NCBI RefSeq assembly: GCF_900167065.1
Contig: NZ_FUYA01000012.1
Location: 1-55,620, forward strand
From: Desulfobaculum bizertense DSM 18034
Lineage (GTDB): Bacteria; Desulfobacterota; Desulfovibrionia; Desulfovibrionales; Desulfovibrionaceae
Length of the DNA: 55,620 nucleotides
Direction: 5' to 3'
Below are positions 15,752 to 25,139 of this stretch, one piece after another. How positions within the stretch are numbered: position 1 is the stretch's first letter; each line of letters starts with the position of its first letter. The notes beneath the pieces are model-generated. The model had not been told where the DNA came from, ran no database searches, and was given only the letters and a program-made list of their open reading frames with translations. The position numbers were made by a program, and so were the translations under genes.

Positions 15752-16936
15752 TTAATCCGTTTCGCTAAAGGTGAAATTCCAATCATAAAATTGAGATTTA
15801 AGAATTTTATCTAACGGATATGTAGCTAGAGTATGCGCAATATTTTGAGCAGATCCCTTTTTATCATAAGGGTTGCTTGTGATTTTGGCGAGTTTAGCGG
15901 TTTCTGGTTGTAAAATAGTGTGAATTCCTCTTGTAATGCTTTCGATGTCTGTACCACAGTGGATAACCGCAGAAGATCTGTAACGCCCCTTTTGTCTTTC
16001 TCCGATGTCTAAGACAGGAATACCCAAACTCGGTATTTCGATAATACCACTTGAAGAATTACCGAGTACGCCAAGCGCATAGCGTGAAGCGCTGTGATAG
16101 CGATAGACTCCAAGGGACATGAAAAATTTGAAACGAGTATGAGTTGCTGCCCGTTTTTGCAATATGGAGTTTATTTTGTTTCCACCAGCATCAGCATTAG
16201 CCCCTGTGAATATAACGTATATGTTGGGGAATTTTTCTAATGCACTGAGAATATGATTTATCTGAGATTCTTCTGTACATTTTTCTTTTGTTACAGGGTG
16301 ATATGTTGCAATAATGTATTGTGCATCTTTAGGGATATTGAGTTCTTTTCGGATATTATCAGGAGGCATTAATGAACTTTTTTGAATGTTTTCAACCCCA
16401 AGTGCTCCAACGTTCCATACATTTTTTGGATTTTCTCCCATCTGAATAACACGTTTTCGATGTTCCTCACATGACGTAAAATGAAGTTGTGCCATTTTGG
16501 TAATGGCGTGACGGTAGGCTTCATCTATAGCTCCAAGTGTTGTCTCACCTCCATGAAGATGTGCAAGTGGAACACCGGACGTTACTGAAGCTGTGGCCAT
16601 GCAAAGTGTTTCATATCGATCACCAAGTACTACAACAAGATTTGGTGAAACTTTTTGAATTATATCTGCATATTTAATAATGGCTTCCCCCATGCTGTGA
16701 CAAACCCCTAACGGGGTATTGTCACTGAGATCTATGGGGGCATAATGATATTGTATGGAGTCACTTTGTGATAACTCAGATACAGTTGCTCCGTATGCTT
16801 GATCAAGATGGGTTCCACTAATGAGCAAATGCGGTTCAATTTGAAATTTGATCAATTCATTAAGAACAGGCCGAAGTAATCCATACTCAGCACGAGTTCC
16901 TGTAAAAACAAGAATACGTCGCTGTTTTACTATCAT
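15752..16936 (-). CDS. legG: UDP-N-acetylglucosamine 2-epimerase, hydrolysing (NeuC/LegG type)
   Basis: A 394-residue cytoplasmic enzyme that hydrolyses an NDP-linked HexNAc and inverts C2, releasing the free ManNAc-type sugar used by the NeuB/LegI synthase. Signatures are VFTGTRAEYGLLRPVL at residues 10-25, VVLGDRYETLCMA near residue 105, HLHGGE near 128, and GNSSSGIIEIPSLG near 292. Its start overlaps the legC stop by four bases. Next to a LegC-type aminotransferase it is more likely to act on a 2,4-diacetamido-trideoxyhexose (legionaminic route) than on plain UDP-GlcNAc. Confidence 0.88.
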   Translation of the reverse strand: MIVKQRRILVFTGTRAEYGLLRPVLNELIKFQIEPHLLISGTHLDQAYGATVSELSQSDSIQYHYAPIDLSDNTPLGVCHSMGEAIIKYADIIQKVSPNLVVVLGDRYETLCMATASVTSGVPLAHLHGGETTLGAIDEAYRHAITKMAQLHFTSCEEHRKRVIQMGENPKNVWNVGALGVENIQKSSLMPPDNIRKELNIPKDAQYIIATYHPVTKEKCTEESQINHILSALEKFPNIYVIFTGANADAGGNKINSILQKRAATHTRFKFFMSLGVYRYHSASRYALGVLGNSSSGIIEIPSLGIPVLDIGERQKGRYRSSAVIHCGTDIESITRGIHTILQPETAKLAKITSNPYDKKGSAQNIAHTLATYPLDKILKSQFYDWNFTFSETD

Positions 16937-18084
16937 GAAATTCCACCTTCTACGCCACTGGGTAAATTTACCAATCGGTTTGCTATATCCACGGTAATAT
17001 CAAGTGAGCCTTTAGGAGTGTCCGTATACATGGGCAACGTGTGCAATGGAGCCCAAGCTGGCCTTGTCATAAGCTTTGCATCGTTACTTGCTGCGAGGAA
17101 ATTGTCTCGTTCTGTCTTATTTTGAGTTAACACAGCACAAAGCCAGTAGTTTGACAGGGTATCGGGGAGTTCCGTTACAAACTCCCATGGTGAATTCATA
17201 AAAATATGATCGTATATTTCAGCTCTTTTTCTCTTTATGTTGAGTATTTGAGGAAGCTGCTCTAGCTGAGCACAACCGAGGGCTGCATTTACATTAGGCA
17301 TCCTGAAATTCCACCCTGCGTAGTCATGGAAGTATTCCCACCGATGCGGTAGTTTTGCGGTGGTTGTAAGATGTTTTGCTAAGTCCCCGATTTTTTCATC
17401 GTTGGTGAGTATCGCGCCACCACCACCTGTGGTCACTGTTTTGTTGCCGTTAAAAGAAAGAGCTCCAAGCAACCCCATAGTCCCACAATGTTGACCTTTG
17501 TAGCTGCTACCAAGTGCTTCTGCTGCATCCTCAACAATCGGCACATTCCATTCTTTGCATATTTCTTGAAGCTCATTCATCCGGCATGAAAGTCCAAAGC
17601 TATGCATTGGAACACATGCTGAAATCTTTTGTCCGGACTCTTTAAGGAAGGTTCCATGTCCTTTTTTGATACAAAAAGATTCAAAAAAAGCCTGGACGGC
17701 ATGAGGAGAAAGACCAAGCGTACTTCGTTCGATATCGGCAAATGCGGGCGTAGCTCCGATATGTGCAATTGCATTTGCCGTTGCGACAAATGATAAAGAC
17801 TGGGTTAATACGATGTCCCCAGGCTTGGTTCCTGCGAGCCGGAGGCACATTTCAAGAGCAGACGTTCCATTTACACAAAGTACGGCTTTTTTTGCTCCTG
17901 TAATTTCTTGGAGCATTTTTTCCATGCGGTTTACGTATTCACCAACGCTGGAAACGAAAGTAGAATCGATGGTATCGAGTAAATATTGCTTTTCTTTGCC
18001 ATGAAAAACAGGAGCATGAAGTGGAATAAATTGATCCCCGAAGTGTTGCTTTTGGCGAATTTCAGCAAGAAGATCTTCAAACAT
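16933..18084 (-). CDS. legC: LegC-type PLP aminotransferase (DegT/DnrJ/EryC1/StrS family)
   Basis: A 383-residue sugar aminotransferase. The N-terminal FIPLHAPVFHGKEKQYLLDTIDSTFVSSVG is very close to what I recall for LegC, which aminates C4 of a 4-keto-6-deoxy-GlcNAc nucleotide. The PLP lysine is K215 in SFNGNKTVTTGGGGA, and EDAAEALGS (residues 185-193) carries the cofactor-binding Asp. It overlaps legG and lies 20 bases after an NAD-dependent epimerase gene. Its product feeds 2,4-diacetamido sugar formation and then the nonulosonate synthase. Confidence 0.88.
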   Translation of the reverse strand: MFEDLLAEIRQKQHFGDQFIPLHAPVFHGKEKQYLLDTIDSTFVSSVGEYVNRMEKMLQEITGAKKAVLCVNGTSALEMCLRLAGTKPGDIVLTQSLSFVATANAIAHIGATPAFADIERSTLGLSPHAVQAFFESFCIKKGHGTFLKESGQKISACVPMHSFGLSCRMNELQEICKEWNVPIVEDAAEALGSSYKGQHCGTMGLLGALSFNGNKTVTTGGGGAILTNDEKIGDLAKHLTTTAKLPHRWEYFHDYAGWNFRMPNVNAALGCAQLEQLPQILNIKRKRAEIYDHIFMNSPWEFVTELPDTLSNYWLCAVLTQNKTERDNFLAASNDAKLMTRPAWAPLHTLPMYTDTPKGSLDITVDIANRLVNLPSGVEGGIS

Positions 18085-18104
18085 TTTTTTCCCTTTTTAT
18101 AAAT

Positions 18105-19100
18105 TTAGCTTGCACTCTTCTGGAAGCCGGAAAAAATTTTGTCTTTATACCAAGAATATGTTTGGGCAATTCCTTGCTCAAGAGAAACTAGTGCATCAGG
18201 ATATCCAACAAGTGAAAATGCTTTGTGCATGGAGGGACAACGTCGGGCAGGAGAACCGCTGTTCATGTCTTTATACACAAAATGAACTTTTTTACCTATG
18301 GTCTCTGCAACAATTTCAACGACTTTTTTGATTTTAACTTCGGGGGATTCATTACCGATATTGAAGACTTCACCAGTGCTTTTTGAATTTTCTGTAAGGA
18401 GTTGGATGAGGTTAACCGCATCTGAAATATAGCAAAAAGTACGTTGATGCTCTGGGGTATATACCGTTACGTCAGAGAATTCTTTTGCAGAATTAATTTT
18501 ATTAAGCTGCTGTGGAATCACATGGGCCATTCCCATACGAGGACCATATATATTGTGTGGTCGAATAATCATTATAGGAAGGTCGCTTTGGTTAAGCATC
18601 GCTTCACCATAAATTTTTGATAACATATATGATGTTCTGGGAGACTGGAGGTCTAGAGTTGCCAGAGGTGTTTGCTCTGGCGTCGGTATTGCCATTTCAA
18701 AATATTTAAGAGTCCCTGCGTATACTTCACTTGTTGAAGCAAACACAAATTTCTCAAGTTGTGATTGTTTCTCGGCAAGATGAATCATATTGTCAAGAAG
18801 CCTTAAATTAAGAGTTAAAACATCAAATGGTCTTTTTAAGACATGTTCAACACCGACAATGGCAGCGAGATGGTAAATATATGTGTAGTCTTTATCCAAG
18901 GTATTCAAAAACTGGGAGTCAAGAATATCTCCATTAAGCAGTTGGAGATTTCTTGAATTGATTGCGTCTTCAATCTCTGGGTCACGAACTCCTCGAGAAA
19001 AATTATCTAACAGGTCTACTTGATACCCGCTTTGAGCGAGCTTTTTACCAAGGTGGAAACCGATAAATCCTGCTCCGCCAGTAATCAGAACTTTTTTCAT
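18105..19100 (-). CDS. NAD-dependent nucleotide-sugar epimerase/dehydratase
   Basis: A 331-residue extended short-chain dehydrogenase. The Rossmann motif GGAGFIGFHLG is at residues 8-18, LAAIVGVEH near 83, and the catalytic YMLSK in the middle; IRPHNIYGPRMG is typical of sugar-nucleotide epimerases. The C-terminal GSPARRCPSM resembles the UDP-glucuronate decarboxylase/epimerase branch. It lies between a nucleotide-sugar dehydrogenase gene and legC. It could be the 4,6-dehydratase that supplies LegC, or it could decarboxylate or epimerise the uronic acid made by the dehydrogenase. The sequence alone does not decide this. Confidence 0.78.
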   Translation of the reverse strand: MKKVLITGGAGFIGFHLGKKLAQSGYQVDLLDNFSRGVRDPEIEDAINSRNLQLLNGDILDSQFLNTLDKDYTYIYHLAAIVGVEHVLKRPFDVLTLNLRLLDNMIHLAEKQSQLEKFVFASTSEVYAGTLKYFEMAIPTPEQTPLATLDLQSPRTSYMLSKIYGEAMLNQSDLPIMIIRPHNIYGPRMGMAHVIPQQLNKINSAKEFSDVTVYTPEHQRTFCYISDAVNLIQLLTENSKSTGEVFNIGNESPEVKIKKVVEIVAETIGKKVHFVYKDMNSGSPARRCPSMHKAFSLVGYPDALVSLEQGIAQTYSWYKDKIFSGFQKSAS

Positions 19101-19130
19101 TTTATTTTTCCCCTCTTGAAAGGAATAAAT

Positions 19131-20540
19131 TTATCCACGCCCAATCATTTTGAGAGGGCAACCGTAAGCTTGGATTGTTGCTATTTGTTTTTCAGTGAGG
19201 ACGTTGTTGGCATCAAAAATAAGTGGTTTGGCTCCATTAAGCCATTTGGGAATATCTATGTCTTGATACGCCTTGTGCCCGACGGTGAAAAGCAGTGTGT
19301 CAAATTCTTTTGGCTCTGGATAAGTCTGAATGACTTCTGTTTTCAACTCAGGCCAGAATGTAACAAGGGGATCATGAAAGACGAGTTCAGCTCCGCTACT
19401 GATTGCTTTGAGTGCAAAAATTTCGGTAGGAGAATATCTCGTATCACCGACATCCTGCCGATAGCTTACCCCCAGTACGAGTATTTTGCGCCCGGCAAGG
19501 CCTCCTAAAGCCTTTTCTAGGGCATCTAAGGTTACTAAGGGCATCTTTTTGTTGAGAGAAACAGCCTTAGTACAAAAAGGAAAATCCAAGTTATTAAGAC
19601 CAAATAAGTCTTTTGCAGCGAGTTTTGCAAAGTATGGATCTTTTGTGAGGCAGTACCCACCTACACCGAAGCCTGGTTGGCGAATGTTCGAATGAGTTGG
19701 GCGCATACGAATTGCGTTAATGACCTCAAAAATATCTATACCAACCTGTTCTGCAAACCTTCCCCATTCTTCCATGAAAGCGATGTTTGCTGCTCGATAC
19801 GAGTTTTCTAATACTTTTGCTGTTTCGCTTGCTGTTGTTGTTTTCAGCCTAGTAAGAGGAAAGTTGTCTGTGTGTATGAAGGATCGGAGAAATTTTTCGC
19901 ATAAATCTGCGGAAGCTTTGTTAATTCCAGAGTAAACACGCCAAAAATTAATGATAGAGTTATAGTATTGCTTCCCCGGCATAACTCGTTCATAGCTGTG
20001 TGCTATATTAGGAGTAGAATTTATGCCTCGTTTCTTGAACTCTTTGTCGATGATAGGCAATACGACTTTCTCACATGTCCCTGGGGGAACTGTTGTTTCG
20101 ACAACGATTAGGGCATCAGGTTTCATATTTTCCCCGATGCTTGAGACTGCTTCTTTGAAGGCAGAGAGGTCTAAATATGGAGTCCCATCGTTTTGATATT
20201 GAATATCTAAATTGATATCCACTACGATGTAGTCTGCTTCAGCAATCAAGAGATGCGATGTAGCGCAATAAATATTTCCATATTTATGAGCTTTTGAAAT
20301 TGCATTTTTTAGTTCTATATCTGTTGTTTCAAAAGGAAATATTCCATTGTTTATCGAGTTTACTCTTTTCTTCCCTAACTCTGTGGGCCTATCTATACCG
20401 ATAACGTCATAGATAGGGATATTTCTTTTTGATGCATTTGAAACCGCAGCTGCCATTGCTGCTCCAACAAAACCTAACCCAAGGATTGCAACTTTTTTAC
20501 GAAGGGCGTCAAACGTATCAGGCAAAAGGTGGTTTTTCAT
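19131..20540 (-). CDS. UDP-glucose/GDP-mannose dehydrogenase-family protein
   Basis: A 469-residue enzyme oxidising a nucleotide sugar at C6 to the uronic acid with two NAD+. The NAD motif is GLGFVG (residues 21-26), and the catalytic cysteine is in GFGVGGYCLTKDP near residue 293. The domain order (N-terminal NAD domain, central helical domain, C-terminal UDP-binding domain with GVSYRQDVGDTRYSPT) is standard. It is most like the WecC/TviB branch acting on UDP-HexNAc, but GlcA production cannot be excluded. The thiamine-diphosphate enzyme gene ends 47 bases before it, and an epimerase gene follows. Confidence 0.85.
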   Translation of the reverse strand: MKNHLLPDTFDALRKKVAILGLGFVGAAMAAAVSNASKRNIPIYDVIGIDRPTELGKKRVNSINNGIFPFETTDIELKNAISKAHKYGNIYCATSHLLIAEADYIVVDINLDIQYQNDGTPYLDLSAFKEAVSSIGENMKPDALIVVETTVPPGTCEKVVLPIIDKEFKKRGINSTPNIAHSYERVMPGKQYYNSIINFWRVYSGINKASADLCEKFLRSFIHTDNFPLTRLKTTTASETAKVLENSYRAANIAFMEEWGRFAEQVGIDIFEVINAIRMRPTHSNIRQPGFGVGGYCLTKDPYFAKLAAKDLFGLNNLDFPFCTKAVSLNKKMPLVTLDALEKALGGLAGRKILVLGVSYRQDVGDTRYSPTEIFALKAISSGAELVFHDPLVTFWPELKTEVIQTYPEPKEFDTLLFTVGHKAYQDIDIPKWLNGAKPLIFDANNVLTEKQIATIQAYGCPLKMIGRG

Positions 20541-20587
20541 AATGTCCTCAAGGAAATTAAAAGCAAAAGATATTGGTAAGTTCTTTT

Positions 20588-22372
20588 TTAGTTGAAAATA
20601 TTCATATTTTCTTCAATTTCTTCAGGAGGTAGAAGAGGGGTCATGTCTTCCAAAGAGCGAGAAGCCAAGCTCCCGTCTTCTTTTTGATATGAACCAACTT
20701 TAAAATATTGCTGGTTCTGTGATGTTTTAATTTCACAGATCCATGGTTCTGTATCTGAAAAGATTTTTGAAATAGCCTCTCGAATTTGTTCATTATTTTC
20801 GAGAAAAATGTATTTTAAACCAAAAGCTTTAGCTAGAGCTTTAAAATTTGGATTAGCAACGCCAGACTTCTTGGTTGCCGCAACATAATTTCCCTTAAAA
20901 AAGCGGTCTTGTGTTTTTATAATACCCATATATCCGTCATTGTTACTAATGAATATTTTGGCATTACATTTATGAAATCCTAAAAAAAGGAGTTCATGTA
21001 TATTGAACATGATGCTCCCATCCCCTGTTGTGAGTATAGATCGTCGATTTGGCGAAGCAACGCAGGCTCCAACAAGGGCCGGCAAATCCCATCCCATAGC
21101 TCCATAACAAAAATTGATGAGACTTCGTTGCTGTGACTTGAATTTGTGATTTTGAAATTGAATAAGCCCCCCATCATGCGAATTGCCTCCGACCAAAATA
21201 TCTGTTTTATCCATTTGCTGAGAGAGTTCTTCAGAAAATGAAAACATATCAACACAACATTTTTGCCTGAGCTGATGAGGTAAAGATGGTGGATATTTTT
21301 CTTTCCACATTGTGCAGGTCTTTTTCCAGCAATGGGAAATTTTAATTTTAGCTGTATTGATTTCCGCCATGAGCTTTTTCATAAACGTATCAACGTCTGT
21401 TAATACTTTGTGATCTATTGAAATATTTTTTTTGTCTAAATCTCCAGCGTCAATATTTACAAGAATTTTGTACGCGTGTGGCGCGACCCCTTGAGCAAAG
21501 CCAAGTGAAGAGATGGAAAGGCTTGCTCCAAGTCCCAAAACAAGATCTGCATTTTGCAATGCAAAGTTAGCTCGGCGTTGCCCCGCAGGGCCTAGTCTAC
21601 CTTGGAAAAGAGGATCATTTTCATCCAATAAATCCATTGCACTCATTGTAAGCAGTGTTGGAATTTCTGTTCTATGTACTATAGATTGAAATGTTTTTCT
21701 TGCATGAGCTAGAATTATTCCGCTTCCGCCAATAATGACGGGACGTGTTGCTTTATAAAGTTGCTCAATGACTTTTGAAATATCGGTATTTATGAGAGAT
21801 GGGCAAAGGTTGCTTGAAGGAACATACCCAACAAGTTCATCTGTTTCGATTAGTGAAGACTGTATATCGAGTGGAATATTGATCCAGGCAGGGCCTGGCC
21901 GACCATTTTGTGCAAGATAAAGGGCCTTTTCTAGTTCATATCGAATACTCAAAGGATCCATTACTGTTATAGCATATTTAGTAACCGGCTTTGCCATCGG
22001 AATGATGTTAATTTCTTGAGGTCCAACCTGTCGTTGTGTTTTATAGTCGGCCAATACCCCAGTTCTGACTTGTCCTGAAATGACAAGTAAAGGGATTGAA
22101 TCTACCCATGCTCCAGCAACACCAGACAGGGCGTTAGTGCTTCCTGGACCAGTCGTAACAAGGCATACTCCAATATTTTCTGTTGTCCGCGAGTAGGCTT
22201 CTGCTGCGATAGCACAGGCTTGTTCATTATAATTGCACCAGTATTTGAGTTCCTTGTTTTTTCCAAGTGCCTCGCAGAGAAACATTATCCCTCCACCAGA
22301 CACCATGAAGATATCTTTTACTCCTTCAGCCGCAACGCGTGAAAAAACATAATCAGAAACGGTGGTTTTCAT
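20588..22372 (-). CDS. Thiamine-diphosphate-dependent acetolactate-synthase-like enzyme
   Basis: A 594-residue protein with the three-domain fold of pyruvate oxidase/acetolactate synthase. The activating glutamate is E50 in NYNEQACAIAAEAYSR; a ThDP/Mg motif GDGSIMFN...ISNN lies near residue 465. Such enzymes decarboxylate pyruvate and transfer the two-carbon unit. Inside a locus with rfbF, rfbG and rfbH it recalls YerE of Yersinia, which adds that unit to C4 of CDP-3,6-dideoxy-4-ketoglucose to make a branched sugar (yersiniose). That role is inference; a housekeeping acetolactate synthase would not be expected here. ATG 22372 is preferred to GTG 22384 because AGTGGA precedes it. Confidence 0.8.
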   Translation of the reverse strand: MKTTVSDYVFSRVAAEGVKDIFMVSGGGIMFLCEALGKNKELKYWCNYNEQACAIAAEAYSRTTENIGVCLVTTGPGSTNALSGVAGAWVDSIPLLVISGQVRTGVLADYKTQRQVGPQEINIIPMAKPVTKYAITVMDPLSIRYELEKALYLAQNGRPGPAWINIPLDIQSSLIETDELVGYVPSSNLCPSLINTDISKVIEQLYKATRPVIIGGSGIILAHARKTFQSIVHRTEIPTLLTMSAMDLLDENDPLFQGRLGPAGQRRANFALQNADLVLGLGASLSISSLGFAQGVAPHAYKILVNIDAGDLDKKNISIDHKVLTDVDTFMKKLMAEINTAKIKISHCWKKTCTMWKEKYPPSLPHQLRQKCCVDMFSFSEELSQQMDKTDILVGGNSHDGGLIQFQNHKFKSQQRSLINFCYGAMGWDLPALVGACVASPNRRSILTTGDGSIMFNIHELLFLGFHKCNAKIFISNNDGYMGIIKTQDRFFKGNYVAATKKSGVANPNFKALAKAFGLKYIFLENNEQIREAISKIFSDTEPWICEIKTSQNQQYFKVGSYQKEDGSLASRSLEDMTPLLPPEEIEENMNIFN

Positions 22373-22394
22373 GTATGTATCCACTAATAATTAT

Positions 22395-23414
22395 TTAGAG
22401 TAATTCGTCTTTTTTAAAATTCCGAGGAGCTGCTGTTCCAATAATGTCATCCCAACACATGGGAGAAATTCCATTCCCAGGGCGTTTTGTTGTTAAATTT
22501 TCTTCTGTTAAAAGCTCACCAGCCAGAATGTCCCGTGCAGCTACAATGCTTTTTCGGGCCACAGTCCTATTGGGTATTTCAGATGGGGCAGGTTCCTTGA
22601 TCCCATTTCCAAGACTTGAAGACACATCTCGAATTGCTTGCACCATTTGTTTTAATTCATGAGGCTCCAGACTTGCTTTGTGGTCAGGTCCATCCATCTT
22701 CTTATCAAGCGTAAAGTGTTTTTCAATTACTGTAGCTCCTAGAGAAGCGGCGGCAATAGGGATTGTTATTCCTTTTGTATGATCAGAATATCCAATACCA
22801 GCAATATTTGAAAATTTATCTTTTAGTGTAAGCATTGCTCTGAGGTTCACATCTTGAACTGGGGCAGGATACTCTGTTGTGCAGTGAAAAAGTGTTATAC
22901 TTGATTCCTTCACTCCTGATTTAATTAATGCATTAAGAGCATTTTGAACTTCATCCAAAGAACTCATTCCTGTTGAAAGAAAAATATCCCACTTAAATTC
23001 TGCTATGCGGCGAAGGTATGGAAGGTTTGTAATTTCTCCAGATCCTATTTTAACAGTATTCAATTTCATTTTTTGTAAAAATGAAATTGATTCAAGATCA
23101 AAAGGAGTTGAAAGAAATTGAATTCCTTTTTCTTTTGCGTGCTGAGCAAGCGTATAAAAATCATCAAGCGGAAGTTCTAATTTTTGGAGCATCGCTTGTT
23201 GGGTATTTTGGGTTTGAGTATTTATCTCTTGGTACTTTGCCATTGGAGCATTTTCGGTCGTCAGGGAAGATGTTTTGAACGTTTGAAATTTGACGATATC
23301 TGCTCCAGATTCAGCAGCGGCATCAATTAGTTCTATGGCAAGTGACACGTTGCCATTGTGGTTGACTCCGGCTTCAGCGATTACTCGGACATATGGGGCA
23401 GGTTGATATAACAT
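22395..23414 (-). CDS. neuB: Nonulosonic acid synthase (NeuB/LegI family)
   Basis: A 339-residue enzyme condensing phosphoenolpyruvate with a ManNAc-type sugar to give a nine-carbon acid (sialic, legionaminic or related). The TIM-barrel N-terminus has IAEAGVNHNGNVSLAIELI and ADIVKFQTFK; STGMSSLDEV and HCTTEYPAP are in the middle. A C-terminal SAF antifreeze-like domain (RKSIVAARDILAGELLTEE, about residues 284-339) completes the family layout. Flanked by NeuD-like and ptmE-like genes and with legC and legG downstream, legionaminate or a relative is likelier than plain N-acetylneuraminate. AAGG lies nine bases before ATG 23414. Confidence 0.9.
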   Translation of the reverse strand: MLYQPAPYVRVIAEAGVNHNGNVSLAIELIDAAAESGADIVKFQTFKTSSLTTENAPMAKYQEINTQTQNTQQAMLQKLELPLDDFYTLAQHAKEKGIQFLSTPFDLESISFLQKMKLNTVKIGSGEITNLPYLRRIAEFKWDIFLSTGMSSLDEVQNALNALIKSGVKESSITLFHCTTEYPAPVQDVNLRAMLTLKDKFSNIAGIGYSDHTKGITIPIAAASLGATVIEKHFTLDKKMDGPDHKASLEPHELKQMVQAIRDVSSSLGNGIKEPAPSEIPNRTVARKSIVAARDILAGELLTEENLTTKRPGNGISPMCWDDIIGTAAPRNFKKDELL

Positions 23415-23425
23415 GATGCGCCTTT

Positions 23426-24058
23426 TTATGTCAGTGGTGAAAGGACATTGGATTTGATCGTTTTATGTGGGGGGATATCAAAAAGGATTCGTAGACCACA
23501 TCCAATGACGGCATTTTCGCCGATATGGATTCCTTCACGACATACCGATCCCGCGCCAATAAAAGCTCCATCTCCGATGCTAACGTTTCCGCAAAGAACT
23601 GAACCTATCGAAATATGGCAGTGGTTTCCGATTTGGCATCCATGTTCAACAATCGAGCCTGTATTTATTATTGAATTATCACCAATCGTGACATTACGAT
23701 TAATACATACATTATGCATAATGATAGTTCCTTCACCAACCTTTGTGCGCTGAGATATTGTAGAACATGGTGAAATTACTGTAGCAAGATCATAATTATT
23801 TTTCTTAAGAAGAGTATAGAGACGTTTTCGTATTGTAGGTGTTTTTATTTGCCCAACTGTTATGAGAGCTAAATTATATTTTCCCCTAAGTGCTGGAATA
23901 TTGTCATCGTAACCTAAAGGCGGGTAGCCACAGATATATTCTAAGGGCTGGTCAGGACCATGTATGATTCCAGCAATACTGATGCCTGCTGACTCTAATA
24001 CATCTAATGTTGCGATACAATGTCCTCCTCCACCTACGAGAAGAAGAGGACTATTCAT
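23426..24058 (-). CDS. neuD: NeuD/PglD-family sugar acetyltransferase
   Basis: A 210-residue left-handed beta-helix acyltransferase. The N-terminal Rossmann-like part starts LLLVGGGGHCIATLDVLESAG; the C-terminal half is a hexapeptide-repeat helix (IGDNSIINTGSIVEHGCQIG, SIGDGAFIGAGSV). PglD relatives acetylate a 4-amino group of a UDP- or GDP-sugar; NeuD relatives are linked to O-acetylated sialic acid. It may fill the LegH step (N-acetylation after LegC). I chose ATG 24058, preceded by GGAGAAG; it overlaps the ptmE stop by eight bases. Confidence 0.85.
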   Translation of the reverse strand: MNSPLLLVGGGGHCIATLDVLESAGISIAGIIHGPDQPLEYICGYPPLGYDDNIPALRGKYNLALITVGQIKTPTIRKRLYTLLKKNNYDLATVISPCSTISQRTKVGEGTIIMHNVCINRNVTIGDNSIINTGSIVEHGCQIGNHCHISIGSVLCGNVSIGDGAFIGAGSVCREGIHIGENAVIGCGLRILFDIPPHKTIKSNVLSPLT

Positions 24059-25115
24059 TATCTTCTCCATAAAGCTGGACCGATTGTGCTTCTGCATAAT
24101 CGCCTTGCCGGCCTACATCCATCCAAGTTTCGCAAATCGGATATACAAGAATATCTTTATTTTTGTGTTGTGCTTGCTGGATAAGAGTTGGCATATCTAT
24201 GAAAGTATCTTTAGGGACAAATTGAAGAAGATCAGGCTCAATAATATAGCATCCTGAATTGATAAACCATGAGTTTACAGGTTTTTCTTCAAAGCCCATA
24301 AGTTTATTTTCTGAATAGTTTACAACTCCGTAAGGATTCTGAAAAGTAAACTCTGCGATCCCCATGGTCGCAAATGCTCGGTTATAATTATGAAAAGAAA
24401 GCATGTGGCGGAAATTAACATCTGTAAGAACGTCCCCGTTCATAACAATAATTGGAGATTTAGGCTGCTCAGGGATAAGACTTAAAGCACCTCCCGTTCC
24501 TAAACGTTGCTGCTCTCGAAGGTATTGAATTTCTACGCCCCATTGGGAGCCATCTCCAAAATGTTTTTCAATTATTTCATGGAGATAATTCACAGCAAAA
24601 TAAAATTTAGAAATCCCATTTCGCATTAGGTTTTCTAAAATTCTTTCTAACATTGGCTTGCCACCGACCGGTAACATTGGCTTGGGGCAATTTTTTGTCA
24701 GGCATCCCATTCTTGTTCCAAGCCCACCACACATTATGACGGCAGAGGTCGATGCCGTCTGCACAGGAAGAAAGGCTTGTTCAATTTCTAGTCCTGCAAG
24801 GTGCCCTGTTGAATCAAGTATAGGTAAGTGTCTTATTTTCCCAGATTTCATCCGAGCAAAGCGAGAGCGTGGGGACTCGTTTGTATATCCAACAACTGCA
24901 TTTTTTTGCATAGCTTGGTAGATAGGATCGGAGATGCGAATTCCTTGCAAAAAAGCTCTGCGAATATCTCCATCTGTCAATGTCCCTAAAAAGACCCCAT
25001 TTTTATCTGTTACAAGAAGCGTTGGGAGAAAATACTCATTAAACAGATGCATACAGGAAATAATAGAATTATCTCCTATAACAGTTATCCGTTGTATTTC
25101 ATTTTCAAATGACAT
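24051..25115 (-). CDS. ptmE: CBS-domain sugar nucleotidyltransferase (PtmE-like)
   Basis: A 354-residue fusion. Two CBS motifs (residues 1-115, with LLVTDKNGVFLGTLTDGDIRR and HLPILDSTGHLAGLE) precede a sugar-1-phosphate nucleotidyltransferase domain (about 122-350) with MCGGLGTRMG and KPMLPVGGKPMLERIL. In Campylobacter, PtmE of this architecture makes GDP-glucosamine at the entry of the legionaminic acid route. Its presence beside neuD and neuB argues for that route rather than the sialic one. The CBS pair may sense a nucleotide. ATG 25115 has AAGGA nine bases before it. Confidence 0.85.
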   Translation of the reverse strand: MSFENEIQRITVIGDNSIISCMHLFNEYFLPTLLVTDKNGVFLGTLTDGDIRRAFLQGIRISDPIYQAMQKNAVVGYTNESPRSRFARMKSGKIRHLPILDSTGHLAGLEIEQAFLPVQTASTSAVIMCGGLGTRMGCLTKNCPKPMLPVGGKPMLERILENLMRNGISKFYFAVNYLHEIIEKHFGDGSQWGVEIQYLREQQRLGTGGALSLIPEQPKSPIIVMNGDVLTDVNFRHMLSFHNYNRAFATMGIAEFTFQNPYGVVNYSENKLMGFEEKPVNSWFINSGCYIIEPDLLQFVPKDTFIDMPTLIQQAQHKNKDILVYPICETWMDVGRQGDYAEAQSVQLYGEDNE

Positions 25116-25139
25116 GATCTTGAATCCTTTCGTTAAAGA

